Assembly (NCBI GenBank): GCA_937901145.1
Contig: CALCHE010000256.1
Location: 1 to 7,482 of the forward strand
Source of the DNA: an uncultured Clostridia bacterium
GTDB taxonomy: Bacteria; Bacillota; Clostridia; Oscillospirales; Acutalibacteraceae
Reading direction: 5' to 3'
Length of the DNA stretch: 7,482 nucleotides
Shown here: positions 1 through 5,885 of the stretch, piece by piece
Layout: each line of letters starts with the position of its first letter
Numbering within the stretch: position 1 is the stretch's first letter
Translations under genes and position numbers: made by a program
Notes under the pieces: model-generated
What the model saw: the letters and a program-made list of their open reading frames with translations, nothing else
Database searches by the model: none
What the model was told of the DNA's origin: nothing

Positions 1-1417
1 TGCTCGGATACTCGACAGGAACATACTCTGTCTTTTTGTACTTGTTGATTGAAAGATCATAATCGTTATCTACAATCTCTTTTTTCGGTACAAAGAAGGA
101 TTTTTCTGTTCTCCCTCTATCCTTTTCACCGTCAAGGTTATTAAATCGTGCGATTATATCGGGTATATCGTTTTCAGCTATGGGTGTTCTCTTGTCATCG
201 AGAGAGAAGCCGTCAGCAGTCATATCATAGAACCACACATTATCTGTACCACCGTGGCCTGTCTTGGTAAAAATAAGTATACCGGTAGATACACCCGCAT
301 AAGGCTTGAACACACCTGAAGGCATAGATATAACAGCTTCGAGACGGTTGTCTTCTATAATAGCCTTACGGATAGCCTTATGAGCTGTCGATGAGCCGAA
401 AAGTACACCGTCAGGAACGATGCAGGCACATCTGCCGCCGACTTTAAGCATACGAAGGAAGAGAGCGAGGAAAAGAAGCTCGGTCTTTTTTGTCTTGCAC
501 ACCTTAAGAAGATCAGCAGAAACAGTATCTGCGTCAAGACTACCCTTGAAGGGCGGGTTTGCGAGAATAAGGGTATGCTTGTTCTTATCGGGGTTCTGAT
601 CAGAAAGGCTGTCACGGTACTCGATGATGGGGTTGTCCACACCGTGAGTCATCATATTCATCGCACCGATACGAAGCATAGTTCTATCCATATCATAGCC
701 GTGGAACATGGTAGTCATAAAATGATTTTTCTTGACAGCATTAAAGAAAATCTCTTTCTTATACTTTTCCTTAAGGTACTCCCCGGCAGATACAAGGAAG
801 CCCGATGTACCGCAGGCAGGGTCACAGATAACGTCGTCAGCAGTAGGAGCCATAAGCTCAACCATCATTCTGATAATGTGACGGGGTGTGCGGAACTGTC
901 CGTTGAGTCCCGACTGTGCTATTTTTGAAAGGAGATATTCATACACATCTCCCCTTACATCACTCGACTGAAGCTGACTCATCATACTGTAAATCTCATC
1001 AAGAGCAGTTACAACCTTGTCGAGTACGAGCGGAGTCGGAAGCTTGAAGATAGCATCGTCCATATACTTGGAGTAGGCACTATTCTTGTCTGAATGGAGA
1101 TTTTTTATAAACGGGAACACCTGTTCCTGAACGACGGAATACATCTTTGTGGCAGGGAAATCGTGGAACACAGACCACTTTAACTGCTGACCGTCAACAA
1201 CACGCTCCCCTAACGTCACTTCTGATTTGAATATACTTTCAAAAGGCAAGCCTAAAAGCTCGCACTCCTTTGCCTTAAGATTATCTGAATCGTCAAGGTC
1301 ACGGATAAACATAAGATATGTAATCTGCTCAATAACATCAAGAGGGTTGACAAGTCCTCCTGCGGCAAATATATCCCAAAGGGAATCAATTTTATTTTTA
1401 AGTTCTCCTGTAATCAT
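1..1417 (-). CDS. hsdM: Type I restriction-modification DNA methyltransferase subunit M (N6-adenine), 3' end cut by window edge
   Basis: About 472 residues are visible, and no stop codon is reached before the window edge. HsdM transfers a methyl group from S-adenosylmethionine to adenine in the recognition sequence set by HsdS; with HsdR the complex restricts unmethylated DNA. The N-terminal 150 or so residues match the helical HsdM_N region, starting MITGELKNKIDSLWDIF. The methyltransferase core follows: motif I DPACGTSGF from about residue 199 (SAM binding) and catalytic motif IV NPPF at residues 287-290 (bases 548-559). The last visible residues include DLSINKYK, normally near the C-terminus, so probably only a few tens of residues are missing. 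The ATG at 1417 is preceded by GGAGG at 1422-1426. No frame break was seen. hsdS and hsdR would be expected to the left. Identity is confident; the specificity cannot be inferred. Confidence 0.95.
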   Translation of the reverse strand, partial: MITGELKNKIDSLWDIFAAGGLVNPLDVIEQITYLMFIRDLDDSDNLKAKECELLGLPFESIFKSEVTLGERVVDGQQLKWSVFHDFPATKMYSVVQEQVFPFIKNLHSDKNSAYSKYMDDAIFKLPTPLVLDKVVTALDEIYSMMSQLQSSDVRGDVYEYLLSKIAQSGLNGQFRTPRHIIRMMVELMAPTADDVICDPACGTSGFLVSAGEYLKEKYKKEIFFNAVKKNHFMTTMFHGYDMDRTMLRIGAMNMMTHGVDNPIIEYRDSLSDQNPDKNKHTLILANPPFKGSLDADTVSADLLKVCKTKKTELLFLALFLRMLKVGGRCACIVPDGVLFGSSTAHKAIRKAIIEDNRLEAVISMPSGVFKPYAGVSTGILIFTKTGHGGTDNVWFYDMTADGFSLDDKRTPIAENDIPDIIARFNNLDGEKDRGRTEKSFFVPKKEIVDNDYDLSINKYKKTEYVPVEYPS

Positions 1418-1462
1418 AATGCCTCCATATGTAACAAAAATAGTTATAATTATACATATATT

Positions 1463-1490
1463 ATTTTATCATATTTTGCCGATTTGTAAA
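1463..1490 (-). promoter_or_regulatory. Sigma-A-type promoter of hsdM
   Basis: On the minus strand, TTTACA (1485-1490) is followed after 16 bases by TAAAAT (1463-1468). Each box matches five of six consensus bases. Transcription would start near 1456, leaving a leader of about 40 bases before the hsdM ATG at 1417. Confidence 0.6.
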
Positions 1491-1622
1491 GCAAAAAGGC
1501 ACATAAAAAGTTATGCATAAATACATATTTTCGGACTTTATGTTTAAAAATAATATTCTTTTAATATATAGTGTCTAAAAACGTAAAAAGTAACATATTT
1601 TTCCCCATAACTAAAATTCCTC

Positions 1623-1672
1623 ATAATTGGTCGGTTATCCCCTTGATTCTGCAGGGTATAACCGCCAATTAT
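1623..1672. repeat. Long imperfect inverted repeat (hairpin) upstream of the primase-like gene
   Basis: The left arm starts ATAATTGG then CGGTTAT then CCC; the right arm is GGG, ATAACCG, CCAATTAT. There is one bulged T and one mismatch, so roughly 18 pairs form around a loop near 1645-1651. TTTTTC follows on the plus side, so it could act as a terminator, but no plus-strand gene precedes it. Lying about 110 bases before a replication-type gene, it could instead be an origin hairpin or an autoregulatory site. The structure is seen directly; the role is inference. Confidence 0.6.
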
Positions 1673-1766
1673 TGTTTTTCTTCGGGCAAAAGTGAAAAAT
1701 TTTACTTATGAGGAAAAATGTTTTCAGAAAAAAATCTCTCATACTTATAGTACAAATATTTTTACA

Positions 1767-1772
1767 AAGGAG
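1767..1772 (+). promoter_or_regulatory. Ribosome binding site that fixes the primase-like start
   Basis: AAGGAG lies 7 bases before the ATG at 1780. An in-frame ATG at 1708 lacks any such site and would add 24 residues of unlike composition, so 1780 is preferred. Confidence 0.8.
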
Positions 1773-1779
1773 AGATTTT

Positions 1780-2508
1780 ATGGGTAGATTGAAAGAAAGT
1801 ATCCCTGACTATATATGGAATTTGCCCGAAGAAGAAACAAACAAATTCTGGTTAGAGAAGGACATTGAGGCTATTGTTTCAAACGGTACATCTGATAATG
1901 AAGAACTAAAAGCCTTTCTTAATACTGTCACACCAATAACGGGACCCGATTATTTTATTTATGTCAAAGATGAAGCAACCGGTACATACACAAATATCAA
2001 GTTTAACCGTGAAGATTATATTGACGCTCTTTGCTACCTGTCAGAAGAAAAGTATACTGTGTTCTACCATATCGCCAGTTTCAAGGGTTGGATTGATAAT
2101 GACAGTGCTACAGCTGTACGGTGCATTTATGTAGATATAGATGATATTGAAATAAATGCTAATGAGGCAGATATTGACACCGTTATATCATTTTTAAGGA
2201 ACACATTGAAATTATCCGATGAACAATTCCCCGACCATGCTATTTTAAGCGGTCACGGTCTTCACGCCTGTTGGCTGATCGATGAAATAACGGCAGACAA
2301 AAATGAAATCCGTGAAAGATACACGGATTCTATGATAACAAGATTAGGCGGCGACTTTAGCGGCTCACCCATATCGCATCAATTCAGATGCCCCTGTAGT
2401 TTTAATCTGAAAGACGAGGTTATTAAAGGCAAACTATTCAAGCTTACTGACTGTGAGAACAAAGATATACACCGCCTTGATTGGTGTCTGTCTCCCTTGA
2501 CGAGGTAA
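1780..2508 (+). CDS. AEP/PrimPol-like primase domain protein (N-terminal part of a split replication protein)
   Basis: This is a 242-residue protein starting MGRLKESIPDYIWNL. Three motifs in order fit the archaeo-eukaryotic primase fold found in replication proteins of plasmids and integrated elements: an acidic metal-binding motif VDIDD (D119 and D121) after a hydrophobic strand, SGHGLHACWLID (H162) matching the family sGxGxHxxW pattern, and RCPCSFNLK (R203 to K211) matching the family RxPGSxNxK pattern, with a Cys in place of the usual Gly. Such enzymes make RNA or DNA primers and often serve as replication initiators. The frame ends soon after the last motif, in a tail (WCLSPLTR) that looks out of frame. 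The next gene overlaps it by 28 bases, one frame back. Fold assignment is by motif only; the exact subfamily is unknown. Confidence 0.7.
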   Translation: MGRLKESIPDYIWNLPEEETNKFWLEKDIEAIVSNGTSDNEELKAFLNTVTPITGPDYFIYVKDEATGTYTNIKFNREDYIDALCYLSEEKYTVFYHIASFKGWIDNDSATAVRCIYVDIDDIEINANEADIDTVISFLRNTLKLSDEQFPDHAILSGHGLHACWLIDEITADKNEIRERYTDSMITRLGGDFSGSPISHQFRCPCSFNLKDEVIKGKLFKLTDCENKDIHRLDWCLSPLTR

Positions 2509-3365
2509 AAGAATACAGAGATAATCACTATAAAAGAATAACTAAAAAAGGTCTTGAAACAAGAAAGAAAAACAAACAATTAGAAAAAGAATTCATCGAA
2601 AGATTAGGAAATACAACTTTAGAGGAATATCTTTCTGAAGATAATGTTTCTGCTAAGAACAGAAAAATCACAGAAAAACTTTTGGAAATCAAGAGAAGAA
2701 AAAGTACAGCAGAAAAATTTCGGAAATATATATCAGAGAAAACCGATGAACGCATAAGTGCTATGTTTTTTGAAGATGATCTGGAATCATATGTGTACTG
2801 TGACAAGGCTTTGCCTTTTGAGCATCTACACCTTTATGACGGCTACAAGCCTGAAAACAGGACAATGAATATTATTCTTGACCTACATAACTTTTTCATC
2901 CGAAATAAAGGCTGTCTTGTGTCAAGAAATATGTTTTTCACCATTTTGGCAAGTCTTTTCAAGTACAAGGGCGAATCTGACAGAGCTGCTATCAAGTGGT
3001 GTAAAAAGTATGTTGATTCAAGTTATTACGATGAAATGGTGGAAACGGTGCTGAACGTATATAAAAGCGATAAAATATACAGATTCTCCAATGAAAGAAT
3101 TGCTAAACTTCTTTGCTTTACGCCTGACGACATAGAACAAAGCTACTGCTGTTTTAGTGAAGAGCGAAAGGCAGAAGCAAAGAAAACCAGAAACAAACGA
3201 CACTATGAAAAGAGAAAAAAGCAAGACGGTAAAATGTCTCCCAAAGAGAAACAACAGATGTGTCTTGAATATTTAAGAGAGCACCCCAGCATTAAAGAAA
3301 AAGAAGCCCTGAAAGCTTTAAGCATCGGACGCTCTACCTTCTATAAACTGAAAAAATTGCTGTAA
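2481..3365 (+). CDS. Basic protein with C-terminal helix-turn-helix; probable C-terminal part of the split replication protein
   Basis: This open frame encodes up to 294 residues if begun at TTG 2481; GTG 2484 is the next candidate. Neither start has a recognisable ribosome binding site, and an in-frame stop lies at 2478-2480. The sequence is rich in Lys, Arg and Glu, with probable long helices in the first 80 residues. It ends in a short helix-turn-helix-like region at about residues 252-294 (EALKALSIGRSTFYKLKKLL), probably DNA-binding. Its first residues (SLDEVKEYRDNHYK) read like the natural continuation of the preceding primase frame. One extra base in the CCC run at 2494-2496 would fuse the two into a protein of about 530 residues. 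It may be the remainder of a frameshifted gene or, less likely, a separate translationally coupled gene. I do not recognise the middle region. Confidence 0.7.
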   Translation: MVSVSLDEVKEYRDNHYKRITKKGLETRKKNKQLEKEFIERLGNTTLEEYLSEDNVSAKNRKITEKLLEIKRRKSTAEKFRKYISEKTDERISAMFFEDDLESYVYCDKALPFEHLHLYDGYKPENRTMNIILDLHNFFIRNKGCLVSRNMFFTILASLFKYKGESDRAAIKWCKKYVDSSYYDEMVETVLNVYKSDKIYRFSNERIAKLLCFTPDDIEQSYCCFSEERKAEAKKTRNKRHYEKRKKQDGKMSPKEKQQMCLEYLREHPSIKEKEALKALSIGRSTFYKLKKLL

Positions 3366-3368
3366 AAC

Positions 3369-3395
3369 GGACTGTCTGAATTAATCAGGCAGTCC
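3369..3395. terminator. Bidirectional hairpin terminator between converging genes
   Basis: GGACTGTCTGA and TCAGGCAGTCC form an 11-bp stem with one T-G position around a 5-base loop. It sits 3 bases after the stop of the plus-strand gene and before the end of the minus-strand recombinase. T-runs on both sides are short (AAATTTG on the plus side, GTTTTAC on the minus side), so efficiency is uncertain. Confidence 0.7.
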
Positions 3396-3460
3396 AAATT
3401 TGTAAGACTCACTATAGCGTAGTATACGGAGCTAAGTGGTTGAAAAATGCTCTTGTGGTT

Positions 3461-4423
3461 TCATATTGCTAAATAATGCTCGACTGTGACATTAGTTCTG
3501 AAATGTGAGGTCTTAAAATGTGAGACATAAGCCACTATGAGCCTGTTATACTTAATAGGACGGTTATTTTTTATAGCCATCTGACGGACACTGCCTCTTG
3601 TCACATACCAGCCTTCTAATCTTTCTCTATTGAAAGGTTTTGGCTTACCTGTAGTCTTATCAAGATTGCAACGGTTCCAACGTGCTTCAATCTCAGCAAT
3701 CAGTTTTTCCTTGTATCCGGGCTCATTCATCAATCGTTCCAGATGAATATCATAACACTCCTGTGCAGACAAGGCTCGAAGCTTATGAAAGTTAAGGTCG
3801 TTATTCAGCTCACGTTCCGTAAATATCGGCTCATCAGGTGCTTTTCCTTCAAAATATGGTTTAATTATATCTATATCTTTGGGACTGTTAAGTCGCTGGT
3901 ACTGTTCCTTATTACCCTTACCACGCTTTATTAACACAGCTGGATAACCTGATTCATCGTACACAAGACAATCACCTGTTATCTTGGCGAGCTCGGCTCT
4001 GCGTACACCGACAATCTTCTGAAACCGTACAATCCGAGCGTACTCGGGATCATTTAAATCCTGGTTAGTATGATTCATCGTGTTGCTCCTACCCCTGCTG
4101 AACTGACCTATGTGTCTGATTGGCTTATTTATTCCAGCCAAAGGCATATCAAAAGTACTGCAGACAGAAGCAAGGTAGGTATGAATTGTTGCAGGTGATA
4201 ATGTGCTCTGCTCCTGTAAATAATCGGAATAATCCTGTATATGATCACGGCAAGATTCGAAATCTCTGCAGTCATATTTTTCTCTGCAGAATTTTATGTA
4301 CCTCTTTGTGTTGCGGATATAGTTTTTTCTTGATAAATCGTAAGGTGTCTTTTCATTCTGAATCTCTACAACCCGATTCATTATTTTATGAGTTACACTC
4401 TCACGGCGTTTTCTTTTAGCCAT
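3461..4423 (-). CDS. Tyrosine recombinase / site-specific integrase
   Basis: This 320-residue protein would cut and rejoin DNA at attachment sites through a covalent phosphotyrosine. The N-terminal half holds a SAM-like core-binding region (about residues 28-100). The catalytic half keeps the full set: Arg in VGVRRAEL (R141), Lys in KRGKGNKEQ (K169), HKLR (H213, R216), a second-box His in TSHFR (H307), and the nucleophile in VTVEHYLAI (Y317). Between HKLR and the last box lie about 90 residues instead of the usual 20-25, an insertion I associate with a clostridial integrase group. The ATG at 4423 is preceded by AAGGAAGGGG with 7 bases spacing. It converges on the primase-like genes, suggesting one integrative element. 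An alternative role is inversion of hsdS segments, as recombinases near type I loci sometimes do. Confidence 0.85.
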   Translation of the reverse strand: MAKRKRRESVTHKIMNRVVEIQNEKTPYDLSRKNYIRNTKRYIKFCREKYDCRDFESCRDHIQDYSDYLQEQSTLSPATIHTYLASVCSTFDMPLAGINKPIRHIGQFSRGRSNTMNHTNQDLNDPEYARIVRFQKIVGVRRAELAKITGDCLVYDESGYPAVLIKRGKGNKEQYQRLNSPKDIDIIKPYFEGKAPDEPIFTERELNNDLNFHKLRALSAQECYDIHLERLMNEPGYKEKLIAEIEARWNRCNLDKTTGKPKPFNRERLEGWYVTRGSVRQMAIKNNRPIKYNRLIVAYVSHFKTSHFRTNVTVEHYLAI

Positions 4424-4479
4424 AAGTATTCCCCTTCCTTTTATATTTATCGCTAAACTGTCAAAGGCTGATATTTCCT

Positions 4480-4495
4480 GATGCTTTCAAGCATC
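4480..4495. repeat. 16-bp inverted repeat upstream of the recombinase
   Basis: GATGCTT and AAGCATC are perfect 7-bp arms around TC, 57 bases before the recombinase start. It could be an operator or a recombinase binding arm. It also spans the stop codon of the short remnant frame described next. Confidence 0.4.
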
Positions 4496-4552
4496 GCCCA
4501 GCTGGCGGACATCACGGTCAGACACTACCGCAATCGTCGGTTTCTCATTTTC
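4487..4552 (-). pseudogene. Possible C-terminal remnant of an unrecognised gene
   Basis: The otherwise AT-rich stretch 4424-4678 contains a more GC-rich patch. On the minus strand it encodes 21 residues (ENEKPTIAVVSDRDVRQLGD plus Ala) ending at TGA 4487-4489, with an in-frame TGA just upstream at 4553-4555 and a few more readable residues beyond it. The composition is protein-like and unlike its surroundings, so it may be the tail of a decayed gene. No family was recognised. The rest of 4424-4678 shows no gene. Confidence 0.25.
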
Positions 4553-4678
4553 TCATGCGAGCAATCGCAAAGTGTTTTATTGTATTTTGTCATAATAAAT
4601 TTTGTGTTGTTTTTGTACTCTGTTTGTCTTATGTTATATAAATATTATGAAAGATACGGTTATCGCATAAACGAAAAA

Positions 4679-4701
4679 AACGCCGCTCAATGAGCAGCGT
4701 T
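4679..4701 (-). terminator. Terminator of the 96-residue gene, overlapping its stop codon
   Basis: AACGCCGCTC and GAGCAGCGTT form a 10-bp stem with one mismatch around AAT. In minus-strand RNA the mismatch becomes a U-G pair, and a run of seven T follows (4674-4680 as A on the plus strand). The stop TGA of the gene (4687-4689) lies inside the hairpin. TTTTTC also follows on the plus side. Confidence 0.85.
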
Positions 4702-4977
4702 AGTTTTTCTTCTCTTTTCTCTCATGCGTCGTCTCCATATTTCATTACAATAGGCAGCGTTATTGAGCATATTTTCAGCAAATTCATGCATTCGTCCTAT
4801 TTCATAGTCGGGCGATGTTATAGCACCGATCATAAATTCATTATCACCGTCTGCATCTGCTAAGGTTATCTCACATCGAAGCCCTGCTTCAACACTTTCA
4901 AACTCAAGATAAGCATAAAACTTATCCGTATACTCGAGTTCAACAACCTCTGCCTGATAATAATATCTTGTTTTCAT
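4687..4977 (-). CDS. Small protein of unknown function (96 residues), paralogue of the 92-residue protein at 5566-5844
   Basis: The product is unrecognised, with no signal peptide or membrane segment. It reads as alternating strand-like segments in the first 55 residues (EVVELEYTDKFYAYLEF, LRCEITLADADGD), then a helix (HEFAENMLNNAAYC, residues 64-77), then a very basic tail (WRRRMREKRRK). It aligns without gaps to the 92-residue protein encoded at 5566-5844: V12, L14, Y16, T17, F20, R34, L39, I50, G51, E65, F66, A67, L71, N73, C77 and E87 are identical. The ATG is preceded by AAAGGA at 4986-4991. The gene has its own 98-base leader, a promoter-like repeat upstream and its own terminator, so it is probably monocistronic. 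It is likely mobile-element cargo; the basic tail could bind nucleic acid, but that is speculation. Confidence 0.75.
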   Translation of the reverse strand: MKTRYYYQAEVVELEYTDKFYAYLEFESVEAGLRCEITLADADGDNEFMIGAITSPDYEIGRMHEFAENMLNNAAYCNEIWRRRMREKRRKTNAAH

Positions 4978-5003
4978 TTTTTAATTCCTTTCTTTAAGAG
5001 TAG

Positions 5004-5029
5004 GGAGAGAACGCCTTGACATTCTCTCC
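5004..5029 (-). promoter_or_regulatory. Leader hairpin before the 96-residue gene
   Basis: Perfect 8-bp arms GGAGAGAA/TTCTCTCC surround a 10-base loop, ending 26 bases before the ATG at 4977. No T-run follows, so it is not an ordinary terminator. A hairpin of different sequence occupies the same position before the gene at 5119-5388. Confidence 0.6.
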
Positions 5030-5075
5030 TCAGCCATGAAAAATACACAAAACTCCATACGTGTTATTAACGTAC

Positions 5076-5115
5076 AATATTATTATGACAGATGAGGTGT
5101 GGGGATAACTGAAAA
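5076..5115 (-). promoter_or_regulatory. 40-bp promoter-like repeat, copy 1
   Basis: It is identical to 5487-5526 except for one base (5097 G against 5508 A). Read on the minus strand it contains TTATCCCCACA and then TGTCATAAT, an extended -10 box (CATAAT at 5082-5087). The -35 match is weak. It ends 98 bases before the ATG at 4977, and it follows the stop of the DUF6809-like gene after 3 bases. TTATCCCCACA resembles a DnaA box with extra bases, but is not a match. Confidence 0.65.
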
Positions 5116-5118
5116 TTT

Positions 5119-5388
5119 TCAATTATCAACGAATGTGTCATATGTAAAATTTGCCCCATATTTAAATCCGCTGATGAAACTGTCAGAACAGCTAACACAT
5201 ATGAAGTCACGTTGCAGTTCAACATATTCCTCAAAAAGCTTCAGGTCTTTGCCGGAAAGAATATTTCTTATTGTTTCCTCTTTATCCGTAAGTTTCCGAT
5301 GATTTGCCTTCACTTTTGATGTAAGAAATGTGTTCATTTCCTGTGGCTCGTGATTGCCGTAATAAAACTCTTCGATAAAATTTGGCAT
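5119..5388 (-). CDS. DUF6809-like small protein (89 residues)
   Basis: The opening (MPNFIEEFYYGNHEPQE), a central FEEYVELQ and the closing FISGFKYGANF match my recollection of DUF6809, a family of about 90 residues that is frequent on mobile elements of Clostridia: EELYYGN near the start, FExY in the middle and FIxGFxLGA near the end. The function is unknown. The protein is predicted soluble and mostly helical, with two close Cys (VSCSD and ICVS) near residue 65. The ATG at 5388 is preceded by AAAGGA at 5396-5401, 7 bases away. A promoter-like repeat and a hairpin leader lie upstream. No terminator separates it from the next repeat; instead a 12-bp palindrome TGAAAATTTTCA (5110-5121) spans its stop codon. 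The family call is from memory and not searched. Confidence 0.7.
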   Translation of the reverse strand: MPNFIEEFYYGNHEPQEMNTFLTSKVKANHRKLTDKEETIRNILSGKDLKLFEEYVELQRDFICVSCSDSFISGFKYGANFTYDTFVDN

Positions 5389-5414
5389 AATATAATCCTT
5401 TCACAAACAAAATC

Positions 5415-5444
5415 GGAGGCCAACTTAATTAAAAGCCGACCTCC
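5415..5444 (-). promoter_or_regulatory. Leader hairpin before the DUF6809-like gene
   Basis: As minus-strand RNA, GGAGGUCGGCUU pairs along its full 12 bases with AAGUUGGCCUCC, using three G-U pairs that would be mismatches on the other strand. It ends 26 bases before the ATG at 5388 and is followed by GATTTTGTTTG, so it could be an attenuator as well as a structural leader. Confidence 0.65.
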
Positions 5445-5486
5445 ATTCTAAAAAATTATAAGGAGTTCTCCAATCGTGTGAACCTT

Positions 5487-5526
5487 AATATTATTATGAC
5501 AGATGAGATGTGGGGATAACTGAAAA
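5487..5526 (-). promoter_or_regulatory. 40-bp promoter-like repeat, copy 2
   Basis: Copy 2 of the repeat at 5076-5115, with the -10-like CATAAT at 5493-5498 preceded by TGT. It ends 98 bases before the ATG at 5388, the same distance as copy 1 from its gene, and directly follows the terminator of the preceding gene. The repeated placement supports a promoter role. Confidence 0.65.
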
Positions 5527-5530
5527 ATTG

Positions 5531-5557
5531 AGCCACCGCACAAAACGTGCAGTGGCT
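5531..5557 (-). terminator. Terminator of the 92-residue gene
   Basis: AGCCACCGCAC and GTGCAGTGGCT form an 11-bp stem around AAAAC. The one mismatch becomes a U-G pair in minus-strand RNA, and CAATTTTTC follows on that strand. Confidence 0.85.
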
Positions 5558-5565
5558 GCTTTCAA

Positions 5566-5844
5566 TCAATCATCTTTCATCTCCTCGTTTAAATAATCCA
5601 TATAATGAGCGGTACAGAAATCTTCGTTCTCAAGCAGTTTCGTCGCAAACTCATAACAAGATCTCATACTTCTCTTAATATCATTGACCGTACCTATTTT
5701 TATAAGGTGCTTATGGTCATTTGATCTAAGATACACATCAACACGAATCTGGTGTGAGCGTACCGTTGTCTTTATAATCCCAATGAACAGATTTGTATAG
5801 CTGAGAGGGACCTTCTCAACATTACATAAGCTTGACCGTAACAC
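5566..5844 (-). CDS. Small protein of unknown function (92 residues), paralogue of the 96-residue protein
   Basis: The product is unrecognised: strand-like N-terminal half, helix SCYEFATKLLENEDFC at residues 62-77, and an acidic end (NEEMKDD) where its paralogue is basic. The start is GTG at 5844 with no clear ribosome binding site. It is supported because, from this start, the protein aligns without gaps to the 96-residue protein encoded at 4687-4977, with shared residues at identical numbers (for example Y16, T17, I50, G51, E65, F66, A67, L71, N73, C77). No ATG in frame precedes it, and an in-frame stop lies at 5875-5877. It lacks the repeat and leader found before its neighbours; only 66 bases separate it from the upstream gene, and they include that gene's terminator. 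Expression may be weak, or the 5' region may have been lost by rearrangement. Confidence 0.65.
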   Translation of the reverse strand: MLRSSLCNVEKVPLSYTNLFIGIIKTTVRSHQIRVDVYLRSNDHKHLIKIGTVNDIKRSMRSCYEFATKLLENEDFCTAHYMDYLNEEMKDD

Positions 5845-5885
5845 AGCGGTGATAAGAAGTGTAAAAGAATAGTTTTATATACAAA

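Larger units (their letters stand above)
1418..1779. other. Intergenic region between divergent hsdM and the primase-like gene
   Basis: This is 362 very AT-rich bases without a convincing gene. It holds the hsdM promoter, a long imperfect hairpin at 1623-1672, an 8-bp inverted pair framing that hairpin (CCTCATAA at 1619-1626 and TTATGAGG at 1706-1713), and an imperfect palindrome at 1690-1707 (AAGTGAAAA/ATTTTACTT) that could be an operator. A possible -10 box TATAGT lies at 1746-1751 for the rightward gene, but the best -35 candidate (TTTTCA, 1721-1726) is 19 bases away, so that promoter is only tentative. Confidence 0.5.

Noticed and set aside
575..928. Plus-strand open frame of 117 codons
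   Set aside because: Lies wholly antisense to the confident hsdM gene; no ribosome binding site or recognisable protein.
1227..1520. Plus-strand open frame of 97 codons
   Set aside because: TTG start; mostly antisense to hsdM and its promoter; no protein-like features.
2485..2508. Programmed -1 ribosomal frameshift joining the two primase-region frames
   Set aside because: No slippery heptamer of the XXXYYYZ kind lies in the 28-base overlap and no clear downstream stimulator was seen; a simple indel is the better explanation.
4481..4693. Plus-strand open frame of 70 codons with a hydrophobic stretch
   Set aside because: No good ribosome binding site, runs into the terminator of the opposite gene, and its hydrophobic part comes from AT-rich intergenic DNA.
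5098..5108. DnaA box in the 40-bp repeat
   Set aside because: TTATCCCCACA has two extra bases compared with the TTATCCACA consensus, so it would be a poor site; a promoter-associated element fits the placement better.
5076..5526. Insertion-sequence ends or transposon terminal repeats
   Set aside because: The two 40-bp blocks are direct, not inverted, lie at fixed distances before genes, and enclose no transposase.
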